Below are positions 8,095 through 15,841 of a stretch of 50,172 bases of DNA, one piece after another. Each line of letters begins with the position of its first letter. Within the stretch, counting starts at the first letter, position 1. The position numbers and the translations under genes are program-made. The stretch is from Micromonospora arborensis. Its GTDB lineage: Bacteria; Actinomycetota; Actinomycetes; Mycobacteriales; Micromonosporaceae. Under the pieces are notes generated by a model that was given only the letters and a program-made list of their open reading frames with translations, was not told where the DNA came from and searched no databases. Where the stretch lies: contig NZ_PYBV01000008.1 in the NCBI RefSeq assembly GCF_003205615.1, positions 1 to 50,172 of the forward strand. Direction: 5' to 3'.

Positions 8095-8678
8095 CGCCCA
8101 CCAGCCAGAGCCTCGGAGCGGCACGGGCCGCAGTTGTGGGCGAGGGAACCCCGGTGACGCGGGCAATGGTCGGTGCCGCTGGTGGGTGGCAGGGCCGCCC
8201 CCCGACGCTCGGCGTACGGGTAGCCGCTGGTGCCGGGGTTGGTGTTCTTGTTCTTCGGGTTATTCGGAAGGAAGCGACGCCAGTCCCGGGCGCTTGCGCC
8301 CGTCTTCTTCTTCCCTTGGTCTTCACCACTTCGGGTGTCAGCCAAGGTGTCACCCCTGGTGCCCTGCTCTGTCACCCCGGACGGCTGATCTGTCACCCCG
8401 GCGGGCTGGTTCGTCACCCCCTGACCGAGGACCAGGCGGTAGACCCGAGTCGCGATGCCGGCAACCTTGGCGACGACCAGGCGGCCGAGCTGAACCAGCT
8501 TGGCGAGAGCCCGTTGCACGGTCCGCTCAGAGCAGCCGGCGTACTCGGCGAGGGTGGCGACGGACGGCCAGGCGTGGCCTTCCTGGTTGGCGTGGGCAGC
8601 GATGGCGATGGCTACGGCGCGCTCGTTCTTCCCGAGATCACGGGTCGCGAGCAGGGCGGCCTTGACGGCTACACTCAT
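8091..8678 (-). CDS. Winged-helix protein with C-terminal zinc-knuckle-like motif
   Basis: 195 aa. Residues about 1-85 form a helix-turn-helix/winged helix of the replication or plasmid-control type (NERAVAIAIAAHANQEGHAWPS then TLAEYAGCSERTVQRALAKL and the wing GRLVVAK). Three imperfect repeats follow (GVTNQPA, GVTDQPS, GVTEQ; about 109-125). The C-terminal end (about 170-190) carries C-x2-H then H-x-C-x2-C (CPRHRGSLAHNCGPC), a possible zinc site. As first gene of the transfer operon it is probably a regulator or replication-linked DNA-binding protein. It is typical of actinomycete integrative elements, but no replication domain is visible. Confidence 0.65.
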   Translation of the reverse strand: MSVAVKAALLATRDLGKNERAVAIAIAAHANQEGHAWPSVATLAEYAGCSERTVQRALAKLVQLGRLVVAKVAGIATRVYRLVLGQGVTNQPAGVTDQPSGVTEQGTRGDTLADTRSGEDQGKKKTGASARDWRRFLPNNPKNKNTNPGTSGYPYAERRGAALPPTSGTDHCPRHRGSLAHNCGPCRSEALAGGR

Positions 8679-8705
8679 GGCTGATCGGGGTCCTGTCCCG
8701 GTCGA

Positions 8706-8749
8706 GGGCCCGGGGCTCAGGTGTTACAGCACCTGCCGGGCCCGTTTTT
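8706..8749 (+). terminator. Hairpin with T tract beside the element boundary
   Basis: The arms GGGCCCGG plus CAGGTG pair with CACCTG plus CCGGGCCC; a 4-base bulge (GGCT) lies on the 5' side and the loop is TTACAG. The 3' arm is followed by GTTTTT, the form of an intrinsic terminator in the plus direction. No plus-strand gene reads into it here; it sits between the transfer operon start and the comEC remnant and might instead insulate the two. Confidence 0.6.
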
Positions 8750-8773
8750 GTCGGTACCCGCCGCGCTCATGCG

Positions 8774-9004
8774 TCGGCGTATCAGGACCCGGGCTTCCTT
8801 GACGCGGTACGGCCGGCAGTCGCTCTCGTGCCGGTAGGCAACGGCAACACGTACGGGCACCCGAACCTGGGGCTGCTCGCCCGGCTGAGCAGGGGAGGCG
8901 CCCGAGTGCTGCGTACCGACACCGACGGCGACCTGGCGGCAATCCGGACTGATGATGGCCTGGCCGTGGCCCGTCGTGGGATCCCACCGGGTCGACAATC
9001 CTGA
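8774..9004 (+). pseudogene. comEC: ComEC/Rec2 C-terminal remnant (5' part missing)
   Basis: An open plus-strand frame reads SAYQDPGFLDAVRPAVALVP, then VGNGNTYGHPNLGLLARLSR, then ARVLRTDTDGDLAAIRTDDG and ends at TGA 9002-9004. This is the metallo-beta-lactamase-like tail of ComEC, the DNA-uptake channel: the family has HHGS(A/R)YQDP, G-x-GNTYGHP and LRTDxDGD here. The preceding codons (GTRRAHA) no longer match, so similarity starts at about 8768-8774. Full ComEC is about 750-850 aa; only about 77 codons remain, without start or ribosome site, so it is not functional. holA follows about 600 bases on, as in many actinobacteria where comEC precedes holA, which supports the identification. Confidence 0.8.
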
Positions 9005-9109
9005 GCCGCCCGCGCATCGGTGCACGCTTGAGCCGCCCGCGCATCGGTGCACGCTTGAGCCGCCCGCGCATCGGTGCACGCTTGAGTCGACGGCGCATCG
9101 GGTGCGCGG
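9003..9109 (+). repeat. 27-bp tandem repeat, three exact copies plus one degenerate
   Basis: Units at 9003-9029, 9030-9056 and 9057-9083 are identical (GAGCCGCCCGCGCATCGGTG then CACGCTT); 9084-9109 is a diverged fourth. The array begins within the comEC stop codon (TGA followed by GCC). Each unit contains the palindrome GTGCAC. The downstream DNA up to 9253 shows no gene. Confidence 0.9.
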
Positions 9110-9253
9110 CCCACCGATCAGCGAAGCCCTCCGCGCTGACCGGACGGCGTCCGCCTTCGTTGTCTCACGCGATGCCGGAGCTCGACGTCCAATACGAGCA
9201 TTTTGTCCTGTCGATGCGAGTCCAAGACGAGCAGGTTCCAATACTCGCCCTGC

Positions 9254-9329
9254 TGATCCACTCCAGATCGCCGATATGGGGGCATCGGCGGTGATTGATA
9301 GCGCGATATCGGCGATCTCGTGTGGATCA
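9254..9329. repeat. Large inverted repeat, copy A of a palindrome family
   Basis: The 24-base arms 9254-9277 and 9306-9329 are inverted copies differing only in a three-base block (TCC against ACG). Both begin TGATCCAC and end AGATCGCCGATAT; the centre is 28 bases and contains GGGGGCATC. The TGATC end, the TCGCCGATAT core and the inner GCATC recur in the repeats at 16413-16772 and 49938-50013. Confidence 0.8.
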
Positions 9330-9334
9330 AGCGC

Positions 9335-9434
9335 GGGGCTCGCGGGGCTCGTGGCGCTCGCGGGGCTCGTGGCGCTCGCGGGGCTCGCGGGGCTCGTGGC
9401 GCTCGTGGCGCTGGCGGGGCTCGCTGGGCTCGTG
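9335..9434. repeat. 9-bp low-complexity tandem array
   Basis: About eleven units of the form GGGGCTCGC or GGCGCTCGT in a row, directly after the palindrome. Open frames across it give only Gly/Ala/Leu/Val repeats and are not taken as genes. It lies between comEC remnant and holA. Confidence 0.8.
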
Positions 9435-9600
9435 AGGGCGGCCGGTCGGGCGCCGACCAACCCCGCAGCAGCCTACGCCCGATAGGCGAATTGCGGATCT
9501 GATGATGAATTGGGATAGATGTCGGGATTTGCGCTGTGTGCGGGCTGCGCCGACCAAGCAGCGAATGAGCAGGCACGATCCCGCCGTGGGCCGTGCGAAT

Positions 9601-10581
9601 ATGGGCGGCGTGACCGCCGCCAGCCTCGCCCCCATTCTGCTCGTCCTCGGTGACGAGGAACTGCTCGCCACGCGCGCGGTCACCGAAGCTGTCGCGAAGG
9701 TCCGCAGCGTCGACGCCGAGGTGGACGTCCGCGAGTACCAGGCCAGTGCGCTCACCGTCGGCGAGATCGCCGAGATGCTCAGTCCCTCGCTGTTCGGCGG
9801 GCGGCGACTGCTGATCCTGCGTTCCGGCCAGGACGCCCGCAAGGACCTGGTCGCCGCGCTGCTGGCGTACGCGAAGAACCCCGACCCGGACGTTCAACTG
9901 CTGGTGCTGCACCTGGGCGGGGCCAAGGGCAAGGCGTTCGCCGACGGGCTGCGGGCGGCCGGCGCGACGGTCGTGCCGGCGGCGAAGCTCAAGGGGCACC
10001 GTGACCGGGTGGCCTTCGTTCGTGACGAGATCCGACGAGCGGGTGGGAAGTGCACCGACGACGCCGCCGAGGCGCTCATCGCGGCGGTCGGCAACGATCT
10101 GCGTGAGCTGGCCGCCGCCTGCTCCCAGTTGATCGCCGACACCGATGGGCGGATCAGCGCCGACACGGTCGCCCGTTACTACCGGGGTCGGGTCGAGGTG
10201 ACCGGCTTCACCGTGGCGGACGCCACCATGGTCGGCGACGTGCCGGGGGCACTGGAGGCACTGCGTTGGGCCCTGCACGTCGGGGTCGACCCGGTGCCCA
10301 TCGCCGATGCCCTGGCCGACGGGGTGCGCACGGTGGCCCGGGTTGCGTCGGCGGGGCGGGGCAACCCGTACCAGCTCGCCAGCACCCTCGGGATGCCGGC
10401 GTGGAAGATCGAGCGCGCGCAGCGGCAGGGGCGGGGCTGGACGCCGGAGGGTCTGGTCCGGGCCATGCAGGTCGCAGCCGAGTGCAACGCGGCCGTCAAG
10501 GGCGGCTCCGACGACCGGGCGTACGCCCTGGAACGCGCGGTCTTTTCGGTCGCGGCAGCCCGGCAGGGCAGCACCCGGTGA
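9601..10581 (+). CDS. holA: DNA polymerase III delta subunit
   Basis: The clamp-loader delta subunit, which opens the beta sliding clamp. From the ATG at 9601 the protein is 326 aa, the usual length; a GTG at 9610 is an alternative and neither has a clear ribosome site, while the frame upstream (from 9502) is unlikely coding. Visible are the N-terminal strand ILLVLGDEELLATRAV, the middle VRDEIRRAGGKCTDDAAEAL and LIAAVGNDLRELAAACSQLI, and the C-terminal collar region with ADATMVGDVPGALEALRWAL. In actinobacteria holA usually follows comEC and precedes rpsT, as here. Confidence 0.9.
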   Translation: MGGVTAASLAPILLVLGDEELLATRAVTEAVAKVRSVDAEVDVREYQASALTVGEIAEMLSPSLFGGRRLLILRSGQDARKDLVAALLAYAKNPDPDVQLLVLHLGGAKGKAFADGLRAAGATVVPAAKLKGHRDRVAFVRDEIRRAGGKCTDDAAEALIAAVGNDLRELAAACSQLIADTDGRISADTVARYYRGRVEVTGFTVADATMVGDVPGALEALRWALHVGVDPVPIADALADGVRTVARVASAGRGNPYQLASTLGMPAWKIERAQRQGRGWTPEGLVRAMQVAAECNAAVKGGSDDRAYALERAVFSVAAARQGSTR

Positions 10582-11000
10582 CGGGAGCGAACCGCCCAGC
10601 GTGGGCCACCGTCGCCGGCGACGAGGAGCGGTACCGACCGCTCTACGCCCGACTCCTCGGTCTGCGGTTCGTCAACCCCGGCGGTGTGCTGTGCTTCCTC
10701 TTCTTCGAGGGGACCATCGCCCTGGCGGTGCTGCTCGCCCTCGCCGAGTTGGTCACCTGGTGGGCGGTACTGGTACTGCCGGTCGTGGTGGCGGCGATGG
10801 TGAAGCTCAACGACATGGTGGCCGCGATCGTGGTTCGTTCCGCCGCGCTCGTGCCCGAGCAGGAACGGGACCGTTTCCGTCGGCAGATGGAACCGGTGGT
10901 CGGCCGGGCCCGGGTGGAGTGGATCTCGCACAGCGTCACCGGCGTGGTGATCACCGCCGAACCGGTGCCACCCACCCGCCGCGCCGACCCGTCCGGCTGA
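10578..11000 (+). CDS. Conserved hypothetical two-helix membrane protein (140 aa)
   Basis: Starts at a GTG overlapping the holA stop (GTGA), so it is translated with holA. Two hydrophobic segments lie at about residues 37-58 and 62-84 (FLFFEGTIALAVLLALAELV and WWAVLVLPVVVAAM), followed by a soluble helix rich in Arg/Glu and a tail ending in Pro/Arg. The stretch RYRPLYARLLGLRFVNPGG before the helices is conserved-looking. No known function; the position suggests a membrane protein peculiar to this group. The 20-bp repeat array begins right at its stop. Confidence 0.65.
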   Translation: MTGANRPAWATVAGDEERYRPLYARLLGLRFVNPGGVLCFLFFEGTIALAVLLALAELVTWWAVLVLPVVVAAMVKLNDMVAAIVVRSAALVPEQERDRFRRQMEPVVGRARVEWISHSVTGVVITAEPVPPTRRADPSG

Positions 11001-11109
11001 GCCCCGGACCGAAAGGCCGAGCCCCGAGCCGAAGGCCGAACCGCGGACCGGAAGGCCGAACGGCGGACCGAAAGGCCGAGCCCCGGGCCGGAAGGCCGAG
11101 CCCCAATCC
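11001..11109. repeat. 20-bp degenerate tandem repeat
   Basis: Five and a half imperfect units of about 20 bases (type GCCCCGGACCGAAAGGCCGA; one unit is 19), flanked on both sides by CCGTCCGGCTGA, the end of the preceding gene. The flanking duplication suggests the array expanded within that gene's end. Confidence 0.8.
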
Positions 11110-11159
11110 GTCCGGCTGACCGCCGGGGTTGCGGGCATACGACCGGGCTGTAGACACAC

Positions 11160-11190
11160 GGAAGCCCCGGACCGAGGTCCGGGGCTTTCC
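11160..11190. terminator. Bidirectional hairpin between convergent genes
   Basis: GGAAGCCCCGGACC pairs with GGTCCGGGGCTTTCC across a two-base loop (one extra T in the second arm). It lies just past the rpsT stop and after the holA operon, so it can end transcripts from both sides. Confidence 0.75.
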
Positions 11191-11213
11191 GAATCAGTCT
11201 GACGGTGAAATCG

Positions 11214-11480
11214 TCAGGCGGAGAGCGCCACCACGCGCTTCGCGATCGCGGACTTGCGGTTCGCGGCCTGGTTGGAGTGGATCACGCCCTTGCTGGCGGC
11301 CTTGTCCAGCTTGCGCGAGGCGTCCTGCATGAGGGCGGTGGCCTTCTCGACGTCACCGGCCTCGACAGCCTCGTTGAACTTCCGGACGGCGGTCTTCAGC
11401 GACGACTTGACCGACTTGTTGCGCAGCCGGGCCTTTTCGTTCTGCCGGTTGCGCTTGATCTGGGACTTGATGTTCGCCAC
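11214..11480 (-). CDS. rpsT: 30S ribosomal protein S20
   Basis: 88 aa, begins with the typical [21 protein letters not shown] of S20 and is Lys/Arg-rich and helical throughout; the C-terminal [20 protein letters not shown] is also diagnostic. It binds 16S rRNA in the small subunit. The start is a GTG (V before ANIKSQ), common in this family. It is transcribed alone, convergent with the holA operon, and ends at a strong hairpin. Confidence 0.97.
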   Translation of the reverse strand: MANIKSQIKRNRQNEKARLRNKSVKSSLKTAVRKFNEAVEAGDVEKATALMQDASRKLDKAASKGVIHSNQAANRKSAIAKRVVALSA

Positions 11481-11526
11481 GCGACAGCCTCGTCTTGATA
11501 GCTCGGGTTGGTCAGCTTATGCGCGG

Positions 11527-11546
11527 GATGACGAACATGCGTCATC
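11527..11546. promoter_or_regulatory. Dyad upstream of rpsT
   Basis: GATGACG-6 bases-CGTCATC, perfect 7-bp arms, lies 47-66 bases before the rpsT start. It may overlap the rpsT promoter and could be an operator or a leader hairpin; no binding protein can be named. Confidence 0.35.
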
Positions 11547-11661
11547 GCTGCGCGAAGAGCCAGGTTACCAGGTCGCCCGGGACGAGCCAAAACGGCTCGG
11601 CCTTCGCGCGGACGGACCCGGCCCGTCGGGGACCAGAATACCTCCCGGCCGTTGCCGCCGG

Positions 11662-12648
11662 TCAGCGCCAGCCCTGGCGGCGAGCCAGCCAGTCGAGTGC
11701 CTGTTCACCGCTCCACCGTTGGTGGGCGGGCAGGTGCGGCGACGCGGTTGGCGGTGCCGCCGCGGCACCGGTGAGGTAGTAGCCCGCCAACGCGGCCAGG
11801 GTCGCGTCCAACGCGTCCGGGGGTGCGCCCGCGGTCGCCGGGTGCGCGGCGAAGAGCCGGTCCGCGTCCAGCCCGCTGGCGTACGCGGTGAGCAGCAGGC
11901 CGGCCAGGTCGAACCAGGCCGGCCCGGAGCAGACCCACGTCCAGTCGCAGAACCAGGCTCGGCCGTCCGCGTCGATCAGCACGTTGTCGACCCGCAGGTC
12001 ACCGTGGATCAGGCCGGTCACCCCGGCGGCGTACCGGGGGAGGCGCGACTCCAGCGCCACCAACTCGGGCAGTCGGCCCTGTGCCGGTGGCGGCAGCGGT
12101 GGGGTTGGCTCGCGACCCTCGGCGACCTCCTCCCACCACAGGATGTCCGAGCGGGCCAGATCGGCCAGGTGCGGCAAGCCGAGCGCGGTCAGCTCCGCCG
12201 GCGGTTCGGCCAGGGCGGTGGCGACCTCCGCGTACCCGGCGAGGGTGGCGTTCAACTCGCCGGCTACCCAGGGCAGGCGCGGGGTGTGGCCGTCGACGGC
12301 GTCGGTGCAGAGCACGAACCAGCCGGCCTCGTGCAGGGTCCACCGGGGGCGGGGCGCGGGCAGGCCCGCCGGCAGCCGGTCCAGGATCGCGGCCTCTCGG
12401 GCGTACCAGTCGACCAGATGCGGTTGCTCGGCGGCCGGTGCCGCCTTGACGAAGGCCCGGCCACCGTCGGCCGTCTCGAGCACGGCGGCGAACCCCCGGG
12501 TGAACCCGGCGCCCGCGACGCGGGCGGTGACCACCGGCGCGCCGAGCCGTTCGCCGACCGCGGCCCGCAGCGCCGCCGGCAACGCCGGCCACGACGGGCG
12601 CAGCGCGCTCGCGTGGTACGGCACCGGCGGCAGCGGGGGAGGAGACAC
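11662..12648 (-). CDS. Aminoglycoside phosphotransferase-family kinase
   Basis: 328 aa from a GTG at 12648; the longer open frame upstream overlaps the divergent gene and is not credible. It has the APH/choline kinase-type catalytic loop IHGDLRVDN (about 214-222: Asp217 as base, Asn222 for metal) and the FCDWTWVCSGPAWFDLA segment (about 233-249), the counterpart of the DFG metal-binding motif. These enzymes transfer phosphate from ATP to hydroxyl groups of small molecules; the substrate cannot be told from sequence and resistance should not be assumed. It is divergent from the DUF4240 gene with 61 bases between starts. Confidence 0.8.
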   Translation of the reverse strand: MSPPPLPPVPYHASALRPSWPALPAALRAAVGERLGAPVVTARVAGAGFTRGFAAVLETADGGRAFVKAAPAAEQPHLVDWYAREAAILDRLPAGLPAPRPRWTLHEAGWFVLCTDAVDGHTPRLPWVAGELNATLAGYAEVATALAEPPAELTALGLPHLADLARSDILWWEEVAEGREPTPPLPPPAQGRLPELVALESRLPRYAAGVTGLIHGDLRVDNVLIDADGRAWFCDWTWVCSGPAWFDLAGLLLTAYASGLDADRLFAAHPATAGAPPDALDATLAALAGYYLTGAAAAPPTASPHLPAHQRWSGEQALDWLARRQGWR

Positions 12649-12709
12649 CCCACCATGCTGCCCCGGGGTACGTGCGCGACGCACGGCGACACTGCCAGAC
12701 TGCCAACCC

Positions 12710-13246
12710 ATGAGGACCGAGGACTTCTGGCAGCTGATCGACCAGGCTCGGGCCGGCGGCGGGGGTGAGCCCGGCCCGGTCGCCGCGCGGGCCGTCGCGC
12801 TGCTCGCCGAGCGCGACCCCGAGGACATCATCGGGTACGCGCGGCATCAGACACGGGTGCTGGCCGCCTCGCACAAGGCGGACCTGTGGGGTGCGGCGTA
12901 CCTGATCAACGGTGGCGCCTCGGCCGACGGCTTCGAACACTTCCGGGGCTGGCTGATGACCCAGGGACGGGCGGTCTTCGCCCGCGCGGTCGCCGAACCG
13001 GACTCGCTGGCCGAGTTGCCCCAGGTGCGGGCTGCCTCGCTGAGCGGCGAGGAGTTCTCCGCCGAGCAGATGCTCTCGGTGCCCTGGGACGCGTACCGCA
13101 AGGCCACCGCGACCGAACTGCCGGCGGACCGCGACCCGGTGCGCACGCCGGACCTCAACGACTTCTGGGACTTCGACGACGAGGAAGAGGCGCGTCGTCG
13201 GCTGCCCCGGTTGGCCGCACTCTTCGTCGAGCCGCCGATGGAGTGA
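12710..13246 (+). CDS. DUF4240 domain protein
   Basis: 178 aa starting ATG, MRTEDFWQLIDQARA, matching the start of DUF4240 proteins. The body (about residues 20-130) is helical, with AERDPEDIIGYARHQTRVLAASHKADLWGAAYLINGG broken here as the core, and ends with a DFWDFDDEEEARRRLP acidic stretch near 150-165. The family is widespread in Streptomyces and Micromonospora with no assigned activity. It stands alone between a kinase and lepA. Confidence 0.75.
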   Translation: MRTEDFWQLIDQARAGGGGEPGPVAARAVALLAERDPEDIIGYARHQTRVLAASHKADLWGAAYLINGGASADGFEHFRGWLMTQGRAVFARAVAEPDSLAELPQVRAASLSGEEFSAEQMLSVPWDAYRKATATELPADRDPVRTPDLNDFWDFDDEEEARRRLPRLAALFVEPPME

Positions 13247-13362
13247 GGGGGCCCCGGGCCGATCCGTCGCCCGCGCAGCGGGCGCACCCCGGCGGCGTGG
13301 GAACATAGAGGGGGTCGGCGGCGCGCCGGCCTGTTCACGTCAGCCGACCAGAACGGACCGCT

Positions 13363-15240
13363 GTGCCACCGAAGCTCGATCCCGGCGCGAACGCCCCTGG
13401 TGCCACCGACCCCGGTCGCATCCGGAACTTCGGCATCATCGCCCACATCGACCACGGGAAGTCGACCCTGGCCGACCGGATGCTGCAGCTCACCGGCGTG
13501 GTCGACCCCCGGCAGATGCGCGCCCAGTACCTGGACCGGATGGACATCGAGCGCGAGCGCGGCATCACCATCAAGAGTCAGGCCGTCCGCATGCCGTGGA
13601 CGATCCGCGACGGCGAGCGGACCGGCGAGCACGCGGTGCTCAACATGATCGACACCCCGGGGCACGTCGACTTCACCTACGAGGTGTCCCGGTCACTGGC
13701 CGCCTGCGAGGGGGCCGTGCTGCTGGTCGACGCCGCGCAGGGCATCGAGGCGCAGACCCTGGCCAACCTCTACCTGGCCCTCGAGAACGACCTGCGCATC
13801 ATCCCGGTGCTCAACAAGATCGACCTGCCGGCCGCCCAGCCGGAGAAGTACGCGGAGGAACTCGCCCACCTGATCGGCGGCGACCCCGCCGACTGCATCC
13901 GGGTCTCCGGCAAGACCGGCGAAGGCGTACCGCACCTGCTCGACGAGATCGTCCGGCAGTTCATCCCGCCGGTCGGCGACGCCGAGGCGCCCGCCCGGGC
14001 GATGATCTTCGATTCGGTGTACGACGTCTACCGCGGCGTCGTCACGTACGTCCGGGTCATCGACGGCCGGATCAGCGCCCGGGACCGGATCAAGATGATG
14101 TCCACCGGGGCCGTGCACGAGCTGCTGGAGATCGGCGTCATCTCGCCCGAGATGGTCAAGGCCGAGGCGCTCGGCGTCGGCGAGGTCGGCTACCTGATCA
14201 CCGGTGTCAAGGACGTCCGGCAGTCCCGGGTCGGTGACACGGTCACCATCAACAGCCGGCCGGCTGCCGAGGCGCTGGGCGGCTACAAGGACCCGAAGCC
14301 GATGGTCTACTCCGGCCTCTACCCGATCGACGGGTCCGACTACCCCAACCTGCGCGAGGCGCTCGACAAGCTCAAGCTCAACGACGCCGCGCTGGACTAC
14401 GAGCCGGAGACCTCCGGTGCGCTCGGCTTCGGCTTCCGCTGCGGCTTCCTCGGCCTGCTCCACCTGGAGATCATCCGGGAGCGGCTGGAACGCGAGTACA
14501 ACCTCGACCTGATCTCCACCGCGCCGAACGTCGTCTACCGGGCGATCACGGACGACGGCGCGGAGATCGTCGTGACCAACCCGAGCGAGTACCCCACCGG
14601 CAAGATCGCAGAGGTGTACGAGCCGGTGGTCCGGGCCACCGTGCTGACGCCCAACGACTACGTGGGCGCGGTGATGGAGCTCTGCCAGGGCCGGCGCGGC
14701 ACCCTGCTCGGCATGGACTACCTCTCCGCCGACCGGGTGGAACTGCGTTACACACTGCCCCTCGCGGAGATCATCTACGACTTCTTCGACCAGTTGAAGA
14801 GCCGTACCAAGGGCTACGCCTCACTCGACTACGAGCCCTCCGGCGAACAGGCGTCCGAGCTGGTGAAGGTGGACATCCTGCTGCACGGCGAACCGGTGGA
14901 CGCGTTCAGCGCCATCGTGCACAAGGACAAGGCGTACAACTACGGCGTCACCATCGCCGCCAAGCTTCGTACCCTGATCCCCCGCCAGCAGTTCGAGGTG
15001 CCGATCCAGGCGGCCATCGGCAGCCGGGTCATCGCCCGCGAGACCATTCGGGCGATCCGTAAGGACGTGCTCGCCAAGTGCTACGGCGGTGACATCAGCC
15101 GTAAGCGCAAGCTGCTGGAGAAGCAGAAGGAAGGCAAGAAGCGGATGAAGATGGTGGGCCGGGTCGAGGTGCCGCAGGAGGCCTTCATCGCCGCCCTCTC
15201 CTCCGACTCCGGCGACGGCAAGGCAGCCGGAAAGAAGTAG
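13363..15240 (+). CDS. lepA: Elongation factor 4 (LepA)
   Basis: 625 aa translational GTPase that binds ribosomes and can back-translocate or assist initiation and assembly. P-loop AHIDHGKS at residues 27-34, switch [12 protein letters not shown]3 DTPGH, G4 NKIDLP. EF4 replaces EF-G domain IV with its own C-terminal domain, and this one ends [20 protein letters not shown] then the usual EAFIAAL. Starts at GTG with CCGGAACTTCGG downstream being coding; no strong ribosome site is seen. The next gene on the strand begins nearly 700 bases later, past a repetitive region. Confidence 0.97.
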   Translation: MPPKLDPGANAPGATDPGRIRNFGIIAHIDHGKSTLADRMLQLTGVVDPRQMRAQYLDRMDIERERGITIKSQAVRMPWTIRDGERTGEHAVLNMIDTPGHVDFTYEVSRSLAACEGAVLLVDAAQGIEAQTLANLYLALENDLRIIPVLNKIDLPAAQPEKYAEELAHLIGGDPADCIRVSGKTGEGVPHLLDEIVRQFIPPVGDAEAPARAMIFDSVYDVYRGVVTYVRVIDGRISARDRIKMMSTGAVHELLEIGVISPEMVKAEALGVGEVGYLITGVKDVRQSRVGDTVTINSRPAAEALGGYKDPKPMVYSGLYPIDGSDYPNLREALDKLKLNDAALDYEPETSGALGFGFRCGFLGLLHLEIIRERLEREYNLDLISTAPNVVYRAITDDGAEIVVTNPSEYPTGKIAEVYEPVVRATVLTPNDYVGAVMELCQGRRGTLLGMDYLSADRVELRYTLPLAEIIYDFFDQLKSRTKGYASLDYEPSGEQASELVKVDILLHGEPVDAFSAIVHKDKAYNYGVTIAAKLRTLIPRQQFEVPIQAAIGSRVIARETIRAIRKDVLAKCYGGDISRKRKLLEKQKEGKKRMKMVGRVEVPQEAFIAALSSDSGDGKAAGKK

Positions 15241-15709
15241 CGCCACCTGGTGGTGCGGCCACCTGGTGGTCGGTCGCCCATTGGCACAGCCGCTCATTGG
15301 TGCGGTCGCTCGTTGGTGGGGTCGCCTGTTGGTGCGGTTGCCTTCCGTGCGGTCGGTCTTTGTGCGGTCGGTCTTTGTGCGGTCAGGTGGCCGTGTGGTC
15401 GGGCCTCCGGTGGCCGGCTCTCTCGACGGTTGGTCTGTTTCGGTTGGTCTGGCGCAGTCGGGCTGGTTCGGTTGGCCTGCCTCGGCCGGGTTTGCCGCGG
15501 CCGGGCTGTCTCGGTTGGTCTGGCGCGGTCGGCCTGTTTCGGTCGGCCTGCCGCAGCCGGGCTGCCTCGGTCGAGCTGCATCTACCGGTCTCGTCGACCC
15601 GTTGCCTCGGTCGGGCTGTTTCGACTAGTCCCCTTGGCCCGTCTGCCTCGGCCGGTCCGCCGGCCCGTTGTGGGTGCCGGCTGGCAGTTGACGACGGTGG
15701 CGTGACCGC
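15241..15709. repeat. Degenerate T/G-rich repeat field after lepA
   Basis: About 470 bases of short, imperfect repeats such as TCGGTTGGTCTG, GCGGTCGGTCTTTGT (twice in tandem at about 15351-15380), GCCTCGGCCGGG and TCGGGCTGTTTCG. Open frames run through it on both strands but yield only low-complexity proteins with no ribosome site. From 15710 to 15841 nothing is recognised. Confidence 0.65.
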
Positions 15710-15841
15710 GGCTGTAGAAATTTTTGAGGCGTTGTCGCCGGCCGAGCGGGTCAACGAGATGGGCTCCTACCTGTGTGGACGCGCTCCCGCTCCAACCGAC
15801 GCACTCGCGAGGAATTGACGCCTGGCGTTGTCCTCTGAGGT

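Noticed and set aside
9003..9109. CRISPR array
   Set aside because: The units are contiguous with no spacers, and no cas gene is nearby; the 37-bp and 143-bp repeats fail for the same reason.
8952..9485. Plus-strand frame through the 27-bp and 9-bp repeats
   Set aside because: Its sequence is produced by the repeats and does not overlap the comEC reading frame.
11662..12648. Aminoglycoside resistance gene
   Set aside because: Only general kinase motifs are visible; related proteins act on many small molecules, so a resistance role is not supported.
15250..15818. Overlapping frames in the repeat field after lepA
   Set aside because: Low-complexity products in several frames without a ribosome site.
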